Positions 1 through 9,024 of a stretch of DNA of 64,000 bases are shown piece by piece. The notes beneath the pieces were generated by a model. It searched no databases. It saw only the letters and a program-made list of their open reading frames with translations, and was not told the origin of the DNA. The position numbers were made by a program, and so were the translations under genes. The stretch comes from Salinigranum halophilum (GTDB lineage: Archaea > Halobacteriota > Halobacteria > Halobacteriales > Haloferacaceae). The stretch lies in assembly GCF_007004735.1 (NCBI RefSeq), contig NZ_SSNL01000004.1, positions 620,001 through 684,000 on the forward strand. Direction: 5' to 3'. Position 1 is the stretch's first letter. Every line of letters begins with the position of its first letter.

Positions 1-2694
1 CCCGACGGTGGGCGCGTTGCGAGCGAACGTCGAGAGCGGCTCGGCGTCGGCGGCTCGTTCGTACGTCGTCACGTCACCCGCTGTATCGGCGGATTCGCCT
101 CGAGAGCCGTCCGTGGGTCGTCGAGCGGAGCCCTGTCGCTGGAGGCGACAGTACTCCACCCCCACGACGTCGATCGCCGCGTCGACGCCCATTCGGGCGG
201 CTTCGGCGGCGTCAGCCACGTCGATCAGTTGGCTCGTGTACTCCTGGAGCTGTTCGAGCTTGCGCCGGTGTTTCTCGAACGAGGTGACGTCGGCGGTGAT
301 GCCGGCGACCTGGGCGACCGCGCCGGTGTCGTCTCGAATCGGGGAGAGACGCGAGCGGAGCCACCGCGTCCCCCGCTCGGGGTGTCGGAGACGGAACTGC
401 TGGATCTGCGGCCAGGTTGCCTCGCCCGTCGCCTGTGCCTCGACGTCCGCTTCGAGTGCCTCGACGTCGTCCGGGTGGACCCTGTTGAGCCACGCATCGG
501 GATTCCGACGCAGTTCGTGTTCGGAGACGCCGTAGAGGTCCTCGGCAGCCGAGTTCACGAACAGCACCGCCGAGTAGTCCGGCGGGACGAGAAAGAGCCC
601 CTGGTCGACGTTCTCGGTGAACGTCTCGAACTGCTGTCGCGCCCGTCGCAGTTCCCGTTCCTGCCGTTTCTGCGCGGTGATGTCTTGGAACACGCCGCGC
701 AGAACGCGGGCCCCGTCGCCGTCACCCACCGGCTTGCCCCACGCGCGAACGTCTCTGCGGTCGCCGTCGGCGCGGACGATTCTGAGGTCGTGTTCGTACG
801 ACTCGCCCGTGTCGAGCGCTCGCTCGACAGCAGCGGTGATCTGCTCTCTGTCGTCGGGGTGATAGAACTCGATGCCGTCGGCCAGCGTCGGCTCGTAGCC
901 TGGGTCGACCCCGTGGATCCGTCGGACGCCGTCGGACCAGTAGAGCTCTTCGGCCCCCGGGTCGTACTCCCAGATGCCAATCTCCGCGATGTCCTGCACG
1001 CGCTCGAAGAGGAAACTCTGCCGCTCGAGTTCGGTCCGCCGCCGCCCGCGGGCGAGTTCCGTGCTGATCAGTTCGGCGACGAGTTCCACGAGCGTGCGGC
1101 CGAACCCGTCGAACGGTTCGTCTCGGGCGCGTGGACTGGAGAAGTTGAGTGTGCCGAACCGGTCGCCCTCGACGGTGAGGGGAACGCCGATGTACGCCTC
1201 CAGTTCGAACTGCTGGTACGCCGGATGCGACTCCTTGCCGGCGTCGAACGCGTCGACGAACGAGCAGACGGCGTTCTGGTCGAGCACCTCGTGACAGTAC
1301 GTCGCGGATAGGTCGAACCGGTCGCCGGGTTCGATCGGGGCCGCCGGCGCGTACGCGTGCTCGACCCGGTACGTGTCGTCGTCGACCCCCGCGACCAGGC
1401 CGATGTCGAGGTTCAGCGCCTCACACCCGATCTCGAGGAGCGACTCGATGCGCTCGTCACTCGAGCGGGACTCGTCGGCGACGACCGTCTGCACCTCTCG
1501 GAGTCGGTCGCGCTCGTGTTCGAGCTGCTGTTGGACTGCGTGTTGGTCGGTGACGTCTCGCGCGACGACCACCACCTCCTGGGCGTCGCCGCTTGCGAGC
1601 GGCGTCAACCGGACGTCGAACCACTGGCGGTCGAACGGTGTGTCGAGGCCGAGCCGGAGGTCGAAGTCGGACACGCCGGTCACGTCGCTGTCACTCTCCA
1701 TCTCGCTGAACGTCTCTTCGACCGCGTGGGTGAACGCCTCGGCGTCGGCCGTGGAGACCATCCCCTCGACGAGGCCGGCCAGCGACTCGCCTTCGATGCG
1801 CCCTGCCCTGCGTCGACCGAGGGCCTGTGCGGCGGCGGCGTTCGCGAACTGCACGGTGAGCGCGTCGTCGACGACGAACACCGCGTCGTGGACGCTCTGG
1901 AGCACGGTCTCGTGTCGCTCGAGTTCACGCTGGTGCTCGCGTTCGTCGGTGACCTCCCGGGAGAAGACGGTGAGGCCGTCCGTGTCGGGAAAGACGCGGA
2001 CGTGAACCCAGTAGTCGAACGGCTCGCCGACTCGTTGTTCGAACGAGACGGGGAGGCCGGTCTCCATCGCCGTCCGGTACTTCGCTTCGAGGTCCGACCC
2101 GACGACCGACGGGAACTCCTCCCAGAGCGTGTTCCCGACCACGGCGTCGGGGTCGCGACCGACACGGTCTGCCATGGTGTCGTTCATGTACTCGATTCGC
2201 CACGCCGTGTCGACCGCGTACACCGCGTCGGTCGTCCGGTCGACCGTCTGGTGAAACCGCGTCTCGAGTCGCGCGGCACGCGTTCGTGCCTGTACCGTCT
2301 CGAGATGTGTGTGGACGCGGTCGGCGAGAAGCGCGAGCCCGTCGTCGGCCGTCTCGTACGGGAGGTAGTCGGTGACACCCGCCTGGAGCGCGGCTCGTGC
2401 GACCGCGTCACACCCGCTGTCGGTGAACAGAACGACGGGGAGTGTCTCGTCCCGTTCTCTGACCGCGGTGACGAAGTCGACGCCTCGCTGAGCCGGCGGG
2501 TCCTGCGCGGTGACGACACAGTCGATGCGCCCGGCCGAGACCCGTTCCAGCGCGTCGTCGCCGCACGCAACCGAACGGACATCGACGCCGGCGTCCAGCC
2601 CGAACTGTGCTCGCAACGCCCCCGCGAGTGACGCGTCGGTCCCGACGCACAGAACCCGCGCCGGTGCGTCTCGTCTGTCCGCCGGTTCACTCAT
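1..2694 (-). CDS. Receiver-PAS-PAS-GAF-PAS-PAS sensory regulator (C-terminus outside window)
   Basis: The minus-strand frame starts at ATG 2694 and stays open for 898 codons to base 1, so the C-terminus is missing. Residues about 13-125 look like a response-regulator receiver, with D58 in GRIDCVV as probable phosphoacceptor. PAS-like blocks follow near 144-249, 259-379, 559-670 and 686-809. A GAF-like block lies near 404-532, and a second GAF appears to begin near 816. This is the layout of haloarchaeal cytoplasmic sensors that end in either a histidine kinase core or a bacterio-opsin-activator HTH; the window does not show which. No membrane segment is seen. Long plus-strand open frames over the same bases have unnatural composition and are shadows. 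Confidence 0.85.
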   Translation of the reverse strand, partial: MSEPADRRDAPARVLCVGTDASLAGALRAQFGLDAGVDVRSVACGDDALERVSAGRIDCVVTAQDPPAQRGVDFVTAVRERDETLPVVLFTDSGCDAVARAALQAGVTDYLPYETADDGLALLADRVHTHLETVQARTRAARLETRFHQTVDRTTDAVYAVDTAWRIEYMNDTMADRVGRDPDAVVGNTLWEEFPSVVGSDLEAKYRTAMETGLPVSFEQRVGEPFDYWVHVRVFPDTDGLTVFSREVTDEREHQRELERHETVLQSVHDAVFVVDDALTVQFANAAAAQALGRRRAGRIEGESLAGLVEGMVSTADAEAFTHAVEETFSEMESDSDVTGVSDFDLRLGLDTPFDRQWFDVRLTPLASGDAQEVVVVARDVTDQHAVQQQLEHERDRLREVQTVVADESRSSDERIESLLEIGCEALNLDIGLVAGVDDDTYRVEHAYAPAAPIEPGDRFDLSATYCHEVLDQNAVCSFVDAFDAGKESHPAYQQFELEAYIGVPLTVEGDRFGTLNFSSPRARDEPFDGFGRTLVELVAELISTELARGRRRTELERQSFLFERVQDIAEIGIWEYDPGAEELYWSDGVRRIHGVDPGYEPTLADGIEFYHPDDREQITAAVERALDTGESYEHDLRIVRADGDRRDVRAWGKPVGDGDGARVLRGVFQDITAQKRQERELRRARQQFETFTENVDQGLFLVPPDYSAVLFVNSAAEDLYGVSEHELRRNPDAWLNRVHPDDVEALEADVEAQATGEATWPQIQQFRLRHPERGTRWLRSRLSPIRDDTGAVAQVAGITADVTSFEKHRRKLEQLQEYTSQLIDVADAAEAARMGVDAAIDVVGVEYCRLQRQGSARRPTDGSRGESADTAGDVTTYERAADAEPLSTFARNAPTVG

Positions 2695-2885
2695 GATACT
2701 TGTAGTGAAGAGAAATCCGAATATAACGGTTTCCGGAAGGATTCAGAAGTGATACCGACCACGCGAGCAGGTCACAGAGAAGCAAGGCGGAAGCCCACGA
2801 GTGAACTCGTGGGAGGAAGCCGACGAGTACTCAGTCGGTCGATGGACCGCGTTGGCCGACTCCTCCATGTCGAGGTTTAAATACT

Positions 2886-4269
2886 ATGCCGGCGAAAATC
2901 GACGTACGGATGGAAGACGTGATTCGCACCGTCAAAGTCAAACTTGATGTCCCCACAGCCCGGTGCGACGATCTCCACCAGACCAAAGATCGCTTTCTCC
3001 ACTGCGCGAACACCACCGCAAGGTGGGCGTGGAGATACCCGAACGACTACTGTGTGACCTCGAAGAAACAAGCCGAGAGCGCTCTGTACGACCAACTCCG
3101 TGAAGAGACGGATTACATGCACGCTAACCTCGTGCAAAAAGGAATTCGGCGTGCAATCGAGGCCATCAAAAGCGGGGTCGCCAGACTCAAGAAAGGCGAG
3201 AAGACGAGTCAACCCTACTTCGATGCGTGGAGCGTCGTCTACGACAAACGAAGTGCAACGTTCCACCGCGACCATGTGTCCGTTTCGACGCCGAATGGGC
3301 GTCTTGAGTGTGACTACGTGCTTCCCGCCGACCCCGAGGGAACACCCATTGGCGAGTACTTGCTGAACGAGGACTACGAGTTCCGCATGTCCACGTTACA
3401 GTACGACCGCCAAACAGCGTCGTTCTATCTCCACGCACGGATGCGTCGAACGACAGACGAAACTGAGCAGTCCACGATTGATTCTTCCAATGCCAAGCAC
3501 AGAACAGTCCTTGGGGTTGATTTGAACGTGGACGGCTCGCTCGCCGTGACCTCGACGGGTGCGTTCATCGGGAACGCCGACGAGATGAATCATCGACGTC
3601 ACCAGAAGCCTCTGGCTTCTGGTTGGCTCACGAGAGCTCCGCTCTCGTGAACGCCGAGAGTACGAGAAAACGCGCGGGTCGATGCAGCGGACGGGAACGC
3701 GGTCGGCGCACCTGTCGATTCGGTCGATGAACGACCGCGAGCACTGCTGGATGCAGGACGAACTGCACCGTGCCTCGAACCGGATTCTCGACGAAGCCCG
3801 CGACCACGAGTGTACGCACATCGCGTTCGAGAATCTGACCGATATTCGCAATCGGATGGCCGGAGCAAAGCGATTCCACGCATGGACGTTTCGACGCTTG
3901 TTCGAGTACGTCGAATACAAAGCCGAGATGTATGGTATTGAGGTCGAGCAGGTGAGCCCGGCGTACACGAGTCAGCGGTGTTCGAAGTGTGGGTCTCTCC
4001 ACGAGTCGAGTCGGCGGTCGAAGCATCGGTTCAAGTGTCAGAAGTGCGAATACGAGTTGAACGCGGACTACAACGCGAGCAAGAATATCGCTCGGAAGCT
4101 TCTGAAGAAACTCCACTCGGGGCAGACGTCTTCGAGTGGAGGCGCACCCTGTCAGTGTGCGCTAACGTCAGGGACGTTGAACCTGAATGGCGATTTCCAC
4201 GCCTCCGTCGGTTCGACGGCAGAGGGGGAGTCCACTGACAAGCCCACGAGTTCAGTCGTGGGTTACTGA
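2886..4269 (+). pseudogene. tnpB: tnpB (RNA-guided RuvC nuclease family), frameshifted by a 55-bp insertion
   Basis: The reading frame begins at ATG 2886 and runs through the RuvC-I motif GVDLN. A 55-bp insertion (3599-3653) interrupts it at the motif NHRR and a stop follows at 3648-3650. The other frame then continues to 4269 with the RuvC-II glutamate (AFENL), two CxxC zinc pairs (CSKCG, CQKC) and the RuvC-III aspartate (NADYNASKN). Removing exactly 55 bases restores a continuous frame, with CGC CGA GAG TAC across the junction, so the gene was otherwise intact. It is probably a recent knockout. The stop codon lies inside the right-end sequence of the element. Confidence 0.85.
3599..3653. 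repeat. Twin-hairpin insertion, copy 1 (55 bp) inside tnpB
   Basis: Two perfect 10-bp stems with 3-nt loops stand side by side: ACCAGAAGCC-TCT-GGCTTCTGGT, then TGGC, then TCACGAGAGC-TCC-GCTCTCGTGA. The unit sits between flanks CGACG and CCGAGAG and ends in AACG. Its removal repairs the tnpB frame. Copies 2 and 3 (45132-45185, 57397-57453) have different stem sequences but the same architecture and the same edges. Confidence 0.85.
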
Positions 4270-4283
4270 CTGGTCGACCCACC

Positions 4284-6269
4284 TCAGTCGTCGGCCGGGC
4301 GCGGGTCGGCGTCGGCCTGGCCGTTCCAGAGGTCGGCGTACGTCCCGTCCATCGAGACCAACTCCGCGTGCTCGCCCTGTTCGACGATGCGCCCGTCGTC
4401 GAGGACCACGATTTCGTCGGCGTGCTGGATGGTGGAGAGCCGGTGGGCGATGACGAACGCCGTGCGCGCTTCGACCAGCCGCTCGAGGCTCTCCTGGATG
4501 AGGTCCTCGGTCTCGGTGTCGACGTCGGACGTCGCCTCGTCGAAGATGATGATGGCGGGGTCGTTCACCAGCGCGCGGGCGATGGCGAGCCGCTGGCGCT
4601 GGCCGCCCGAGAGCTTCACGCCGCGTTCGCCCACCTGCGTGTCGTAGCCTGCGGGGAGGTCCCGGATGAACTCGTCGGCGGCTGCGGCGGTCGCGGCCTC
4701 GACCACGCGCTCGCGGGCCGTCTGGTCGCCGTCGCCCACGTCGTCACCGTCGCCGGCCCACTCGGCCTCGAGTGTCGCCTCGTCCCCGTAGGCGATGTTC
4801 TCGGCGACCGTCCCCGAGAAGAGGTAGGGGTTCTGCTCGACGATGGCGATCTCGTCGCGGAGCGCCTGGAGTTCGTAGTCGCGGACGTCGACGCCGTCGA
4901 CGCGGACGGCCCCCCCGTCGACAGCAGCGGACTCGCGCCTCGATTCTGGCTGGCCGACAGAGGCAGGGCGTCCGTCGACGTCGTGGAAGCGGGCGACGAG
5001 TTTCACGAGCGTCGACTTGCCCGCCCCGGTCGCGCCCGCCAGCCCAACGGTCGTCCCCGCGGGCACGTCGAGCGAGACGTCGTGGAGGACGGGGTCGCGG
5101 TCACCGTACGAGAACGTCACCGAGTCGAACGCGACGTGGCCGTCGACGCCGTCGGGGTGATACGGGTCGGGCGGGCTCGTGATGGTCGGCTCGCGGCCCA
5201 GGAGGCCGAAGACGCGTTCGGCGCTGGACTTCGCGAGCTGGTACTTGTTGGCCGACTTCCCGACGCGACGCATCGGCGAGTACAGTCGTCGGAGGAGGAG
5301 GAAGAAGAGGGCGAACCCACCGAGAGTGAGCGCGCCGTCCGTCCCGGGCACGCCCGTGATGATGTCCGTTCCCCCGAGATAGAGCACGAGGACGAACACG
5401 ACGCCCGTGAGGAGGCGGAGGGTGGCGAAGAAGCCGCGGCGGATGCGCAGGGCGTGGACCTTCTCGTTGTGGTAGGCCTCGCTCTGGGCGGCGACGCGGT
5501 CGCGCTCGAAGTCGTAGCGGTCGAACGTCTTGATGACGGCCGCGCCGCCGAGGTTGTTCTCCAGCCGCGTGTTCAGCCGGGCGACGGTCTCGCGGATGGA
5601 CTTGTATCGCGGTTCGATCCACGTGAGGAACTGCCCGCTCGCGAGGCCGATGAGCGGGACGGGCGCGAGCGCGACGAGCGCGAGTTTGGGCGAGTAGGTC
5701 CAGAGGATGACCGCGATGCCGCCGACGGTGGCGACCACGCGGATGAGCTGTCTGAACTCGGTGTTGAGGAACTGCTCGAGTCGGTTGATGTCGCTGTTGA
5801 GGATGGACATCATCCCCCCGGTCTGGTGGTCGACGAAGAAGTCCATCGAGAGGTGCTGGAGGTGGTCGTACGTGTCGTTGCGGAGGTCGCGCTGGACCTT
5901 CTGTGCCGCCGACTGGAGGAGGTATCGAGAGGCGAAGCGGGCGACAGAGCGGAGGAGGTACGCAAGCACCGCGATAGCGACGAGTCGTTCGAGGAGTGCG
6001 AGGCGGGCGGCCTGTCCGGTGACCTGTGCCGCGGGGAGGAGGCCGACGTCGGTGAGGAGGCCGGTCTCACCCGACTGTCGGATGGCGCGGTCGATGGCGG
6101 CCGCGACGACGATGGGCGGCACGAGACGGGCAAAGCGGGTGAGGAACGCCGCGAGCACGCCCAGCGAGAGCCGCATCCAGTACGTGCTCGCGTACCCGAG
6201 GAGGTTCACCATCGGGTGGCCGTCGACGTTCTCGCGGACGTGCTCGAAGCCCCCGTGGTCGTCTGGCAT
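4284..6269 (-). CDS. ABC exporter, fused membrane and ATPase domains (MsbA/MdlB-like)
   Basis: A 661-residue half-transporter. The N-terminal 330 residues hold hydrophobic segments of a type I exporter fold. The C-terminal nucleotide-binding domain shows Walker A GATGAGKST, signature LSGGQRQRLAIARAL, Walker B IIIFDEATSDVD and the switch histidine in AHRLSTI. An acidic insertion of about 40 residues between Walker A and the Q-loop region is longer than usual, as often happens in haloarchaea. Such proteins act as homodimers or heterodimers that export lipids, drugs or peptides; the substrate cannot be read from sequence. The gene stands alone, and its stop is 14 bp from the right end of the IS element. 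Confidence 0.92.
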   Translation of the reverse strand: MPDDHGGFEHVRENVDGHPMVNLLGYASTYWMRLSLGVLAAFLTRFARLVPPIVVAAAIDRAIRQSGETGLLTDVGLLPAAQVTGQAARLALLERLVAIAVLAYLLRSVARFASRYLLQSAAQKVQRDLRNDTYDHLQHLSMDFFVDHQTGGMMSILNSDINRLEQFLNTEFRQLIRVVATVGGIAVILWTYSPKLALVALAPVPLIGLASGQFLTWIEPRYKSIRETVARLNTRLENNLGGAAVIKTFDRYDFERDRVAAQSEAYHNEKVHALRIRRGFFATLRLLTGVVFVLVLYLGGTDIITGVPGTDGALTLGGFALFFLLLRRLYSPMRRVGKSANKYQLAKSSAERVFGLLGREPTITSPPDPYHPDGVDGHVAFDSVTFSYGDRDPVLHDVSLDVPAGTTVGLAGATGAGKSTLVKLVARFHDVDGRPASVGQPESRRESAAVDGGAVRVDGVDVRDYELQALRDEIAIVEQNPYLFSGTVAENIAYGDEATLEAEWAGDGDDVGDGDQTARERVVEAATAAAADEFIRDLPAGYDTQVGERGVKLSGGQRQRLAIARALVNDPAIIIFDEATSDVDTETEDLIQESLERLVEARTAFVIAHRLSTIQHADEIVVLDDGRIVEQGEHAELVSMDGTYADLWNGQADADPRPADD

Positions 6270-6390
6270 TACTGCTGGTATCGGATTCGGAGTAAAATAT
6301 CCCCGGACTCGGCGTGCGGGTCGGTCCTCGTGGGTCGTCCCGAAAAGGCGATGCGAGAGACACCCGTTATGATTCCGACTGCCGTCGGGA

Positions 6391-6421
6391 AACCTCCGTC
6401 TTCAGACGGATGAGGATGTCA
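6391..6421. repeat. Solo right end of an IS1341-type element at the stop codon of the HTH gene
   Basis: A hairpin (CCGTC-TTCA-GACGG) is followed by ATGAGGATGTCA. The same tail, GAGGATGTCA, ends the complete elements near 34.83 kb and 56.1 kb and a relic at 49.1 kb. Read on the minus strand, the TGA that begins TGACATCCTC is the stop codon of the neighbouring regulator gene. Confidence 0.6.
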
Positions 6422-7135
6422 AACCCCGTTCAGGTACTCCGTGACGAGCTGTTCTTCGGCGCGTCGCAGTCGGTACGAGAGCGTCGACCGTGGCACGTCC
6501 AGTTTCGACGCCAGTTCGTCGAGCGTGATCTCACTCGGTGCCCGGTAGTAGCCGTGGCGGGCGGCCGCGCGTAACGCAGCCCGTTGGTCGGGGTCGAGCG
6601 AGACTGTGCCGAGCGAGTCGTGTCCCCACCGGTCGGCGTCCCGGAGGTGACCCATGTGGAACGAGAGTTCGGACCGCAGGTTCGCGCTGAGAGCGTCGTA
6701 GAGCAAGCCGACCTTCTCGTCCGACCGCATCAGGATGCGCCACTCGCATCGCCCCTGCGACCGGCGAGAACAGAGGAGCGACCCCCGCGGGAGATACCGA
6801 CCGGCGAGCGTCTGGACGGATTTGCCGCCGCTGATTCGCTCGACGTACGTGTAGAACACCCGCTCCCCGTCGGACCGCTCCAAAATATCGTGGTGTTCCG
6901 TGGCGAGGTAGTCCGTCTCGGTCACTGACTCCGTTCGGACGTCCTCGTCGAGGTGGAGCCGTTCGACCGCGTCGAGCGCCGTCGTCGGCCCGCTGAAACG
7001 CTCGATGCGCCAGAAGCCATCGTCGCTGACACAGCCGTGTAACCCCCGTGCGACGAGCGACGGGTGATCGATGAACACGTCCATCATCGGGTCGGTGCCG
7101 GCCGTGTAGTCGATGCTGAACGTGAACTCGCGCAT
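6419..7135 (-). CDS. HTH regulator, bacterio-opsin-activator type
   Basis: A 238-residue protein from ATG 7135; an upstream extension in frame looks non-coding. The N-terminal 150 residues form an uncharacterised sensory region common in haloarchaeal regulators. The C-terminal 70 residues, around DPDQRAALRAAARHGYY and ITLDELASKLDVPRSTLSYRLRRAEEQL, match the HTH_10 domain of Bat-like activators. The gene diverges from the methanethiol-oxidase operon. Two inverted repeats lie in the shared 161-bp intergenic region, so it probably regulates that operon and itself. Its stop codon lies within a solo IS end. Confidence 0.85.
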   Translation of the reverse strand: MREFTFSIDYTAGTDPMMDVFIDHPSLVARGLHGCVSDDGFWRIERFSGPTTALDAVERLHLDEDVRTESVTETDYLATEHHDILERSDGERVFYTYVERISGGKSVQTLAGRYLPRGSLLCSRRSQGRCEWRILMRSDEKVGLLYDALSANLRSELSFHMGHLRDADRWGHDSLGTVSLDPDQRAALRAAARHGYYRAPSEITLDELASKLDVPRSTLSYRLRRAEEQLVTEYLNGV

Positions 7136-7216
7136 CACGCACCCTCCGGTCCGTCGCCGGGACTTGGCAACACACCGTCGAACTACGCCGGCGAGTGCAA
7201 AAACGTTCCCACCCCG

Positions 7217-7268
7217 GTTGTCGCTCGACAACTCTGAATTGTCATCCGACAACTAAACTATTATTTAT
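7217..7268 (+). promoter_or_regulatory. Paired operator-like inverted repeats and TATA element upstream of the methanethiol oxidase gene
   Basis: A perfect 7-bp inverted repeat, GTTGTCG-CT-CGACAAC (7217-7232), is followed by a near copy, TTGTC-ATC-CGACAA (about 7239-7252). Their centres are about 21-22 bp apart, roughly two helical turns. An AT-rich TATA-like stretch (ACTATTATTTAT, 7257-7268) comes directly after, about 30 bp before ATG 7297, as expected for a leaderless haloarchaeal transcript. The divergent regulator is the likely binding protein. Confidence 0.6.
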
Positions 7269-7296
7269 GATTGATACAGCTATGGTAGTGGCTACC

Positions 7297-8700
7297 ATGA
7301 GCACCGACGAACCCAGTCAGTCGACCGACAGACACGGCCACGAGCATCACGAGGTAGAGGGGCCGGGGTATCCGACGCCGGCGGCGATGCGCACCGAATC
7401 GGAACGCGAGAAGACGGCCTTCGTTATGGGGCTCCGGGTCGGGATGGACGTGGACGAACCCGACTTCGTCGGCGTCGTCGACGTCGACCCCGACTCCGAC
7501 ACCTACGCGGAGTTGATCGACACCGTCGAGATGCCGAACAAGGGCGACGAGCTCCACCACTTCGGCTGGAACACCTGTTCGTCGTCGTGTCACGCCGAAG
7601 GGCTGATGCGGGACCACCTCATCGTCCCCGGGCAACGCTCCTCGCGGATCCACATCCTCGACGCCTCCGACCCGCGGAACCCCGCAATCGAGAAGGTGAT
7701 CGAACCCGAGGAGGTGTTCGAGCACGACCTCTCGGCCCCGCATACGGTTCACTGCGTGCCCGAGGGAAAAATCGTCATCAGCATGCTCGGCAACGCGGAT
7801 GGCGAACTACCCGGTGGCTTCCTCCAGCTCGACCAGGAGGACTTCTCCATCGACGGCCACTGGGAGGCGGACCTGGGGGAGATGGAGATGAACTACGACT
7901 ACTGGTACCAGCCCCGTCACGGCGTGATGCTGTCGACGGAGTGGGCGGCACCGGAGACGTACTACCCGGGGTTCGACCTGGACGACGTCGAGGCGGGCAA
8001 GTACGGCGACAGCATCCACGTCTGGGACTGGGAGACGAAAGAACACCAGCAGACGCTGACGTTCGGCGAGGAGGGGCTCATCCCGCTCGAGATCCGGATG
8101 CCTCACAACCCCGAAGAGACCGAGGGCTACGTCGGCGCGGCGCTCTCTTCGAACATCCTCCGGTTTTGGGAGGCGGAGGACGGCCACTGGGAGTGGGAGA
8201 AGGTCATCGACGTCGAGGACCGCGAGCATCCCGACTGGGACATGCCCGTGCCGGGACTGGTGACGGACATCCTCCTCTCGCTCGACGACCAGTACATGTT
8301 CTTCTCGAACTGGCTCCACGGCGACGTCCGGATGTACGACATCAGCGACACGGGGAACCCGCGGTTGGTCGACCAGTGCTGGGTCGGGGGCAACTTCGCC
8401 GAGCGCCAGTCCGTCGGCGGCCACGACGTCCGCGGCGCGCCGCAGATGCTCCAACTCTCCCGTGACGGCCGACGGCTCTACTGGACCACCTCGCTGTTCT
8501 CCTCGTGGGACAACCAGTTCTACCCCGAAATCGGCGAACAGGGGTCGCTGATGATGAAAGCGGACGTCTACCCCGACGAGGGTCGGATGGAACTGGACGA
8601 GGAGTTCGTCGTCGACTTCGGCGACGCCCCCGGCGGCCCGGCCCGCGCGCACGAGATTCGCTGGCCCGGCGGCGACTGCACCAGCGACGTCTGGCAGTAG
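7297..8700 (+). CDS. Methanethiol oxidase / selenium-binding protein SBP56 family
   Basis: A 467-residue protein with the SBP56 features: HHFGWNTCSSSCH near the N-terminus, histidine motifs in APHTVHC and RMPHNP, and a C-terminal region PARAHEIRWPGGDC. Proteins of this family bind copper and oxidise methanethiol to formaldehyde, hydrogen sulfide and peroxide; selenium binding is described for the animal members. ATG 7297 was chosen because it lies at the right distance from the TATA element, though ATGs at 7267 and 7282 are in frame. Six bases separate it from the ferredoxin gene, so the two are surely co-transcribed. Confidence 0.9.
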   Translation: MSTDEPSQSTDRHGHEHHEVEGPGYPTPAAMRTESEREKTAFVMGLRVGMDVDEPDFVGVVDVDPDSDTYAELIDTVEMPNKGDELHHFGWNTCSSSCHAEGLMRDHLIVPGQRSSRIHILDASDPRNPAIEKVIEPEEVFEHDLSAPHTVHCVPEGKIVISMLGNADGELPGGFLQLDQEDFSIDGHWEADLGEMEMNYDYWYQPRHGVMLSTEWAAPETYYPGFDLDDVEAGKYGDSIHVWDWETKEHQQTLTFGEEGLIPLEIRMPHNPEETEGYVGAALSSNILRFWEAEDGHWEWEKVIDVEDREHPDWDMPVPGLVTDILLSLDDQYMFFSNWLHGDVRMYDISDTGNPRLVDQCWVGGNFAERQSVGGHDVRGAPQMLQLSRDGRRLYWTTSLFSSWDNQFYPEIGEQGSLMMKADVYPDEGRMELDEEFVVDFGDAPGGPARAHEIRWPGGDCTSDVWQ

Positions 8701-8706
8701 CCGCCG

Positions 8707-9024
8707 ATGCCCCACGCAGTCACGCTGGAGTGGCGCGACGGCCGGGAGGCGACCGTCGAGGTCCGGGAGGCCGAGACGGTCATCGACGCGACCGAGCGTG
8801 CCGGCCTCGGCGTCCCGTACGGCTGTCTGTACGGTGCGTGTGCCACCTGCACCGGACGCCTGCTGGAGGGTGACCTCGTCCACGTCGAACGCCCGCGGGG
8901 GTTGAAACCCCGACATCGACAGGACGGGTACGTCCTGCTCTGTGTGGCCGAGCCGCGCTCCGACTGCCGGGTCGAGGTGGGTGCGGAGGTACAGGCCGAC
9001 CTCGTGCCGAACCCGTGGAAATGA
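8707..9024 (+). CDS. 2Fe-2S ferredoxin, plant type
   Basis: A 105-residue soluble electron carrier. The cluster ligands are visible as CLYGACATC (three cysteines spaced CxxxxCxxC) and a fourth cysteine in LLCVAEP near residue 80. It lies between the methanethiol-oxidase gene and a membrane protein and overlaps the latter by four bases (ATGA). It may take electrons from, or deliver them to, the oxidase or another sulfur-metabolism enzyme; the partner is an inference from position. It lacks the acidic N-terminal insertion of the classical halobacterial ferredoxin. Confidence 0.9.
   Translation: MPHAVTLEWRDGREATVEVREAETVIDATERAGLGVPYGCLYGACATCTGRLLEGDLVHVERPRGLKPRHRQDGYVLLCVAEPRSDCRVEVGAEVQADLVPNPWK

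Larger units (their letters stand above)
2771..4270 (+). mobile_element. IS1341-type (IS200/IS605 superfamily) element with disrupted tnpB
   Basis: The left end carries a hairpin at 2794-2813 (8-bp stem CCCACGAG/CTCGTGGG, loop TGAA) followed by a GC-rich leader. The right end carries a similar hairpin at 4243-4262 followed by TTACTGAC. Subterminal hairpins instead of terminal inverted repeats are the hallmark of this superfamily. No tnpA is present, so movement would need a transposase in trans. The element lies between the sensor gene and the ABC exporter gene. Its ends are the apparent source of the 51-bp solo units elsewhere in the window. Confidence 0.75.

Noticed and set aside
229-2631. 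Long plus-strand open frames over the sensor gene
   Set aside because: Protein composition is unnatural (many Arg/Val runs, no motifs), while the minus frame over the same bases gives receiver, PAS and GAF domains. They are GC-rich shadows.
4368-6413. 681-codon plus-strand frame over the ABC exporter
   Set aside because: The minus strand encodes a textbook ABC exporter with all motifs. The plus frame is repetitive and motif-free.
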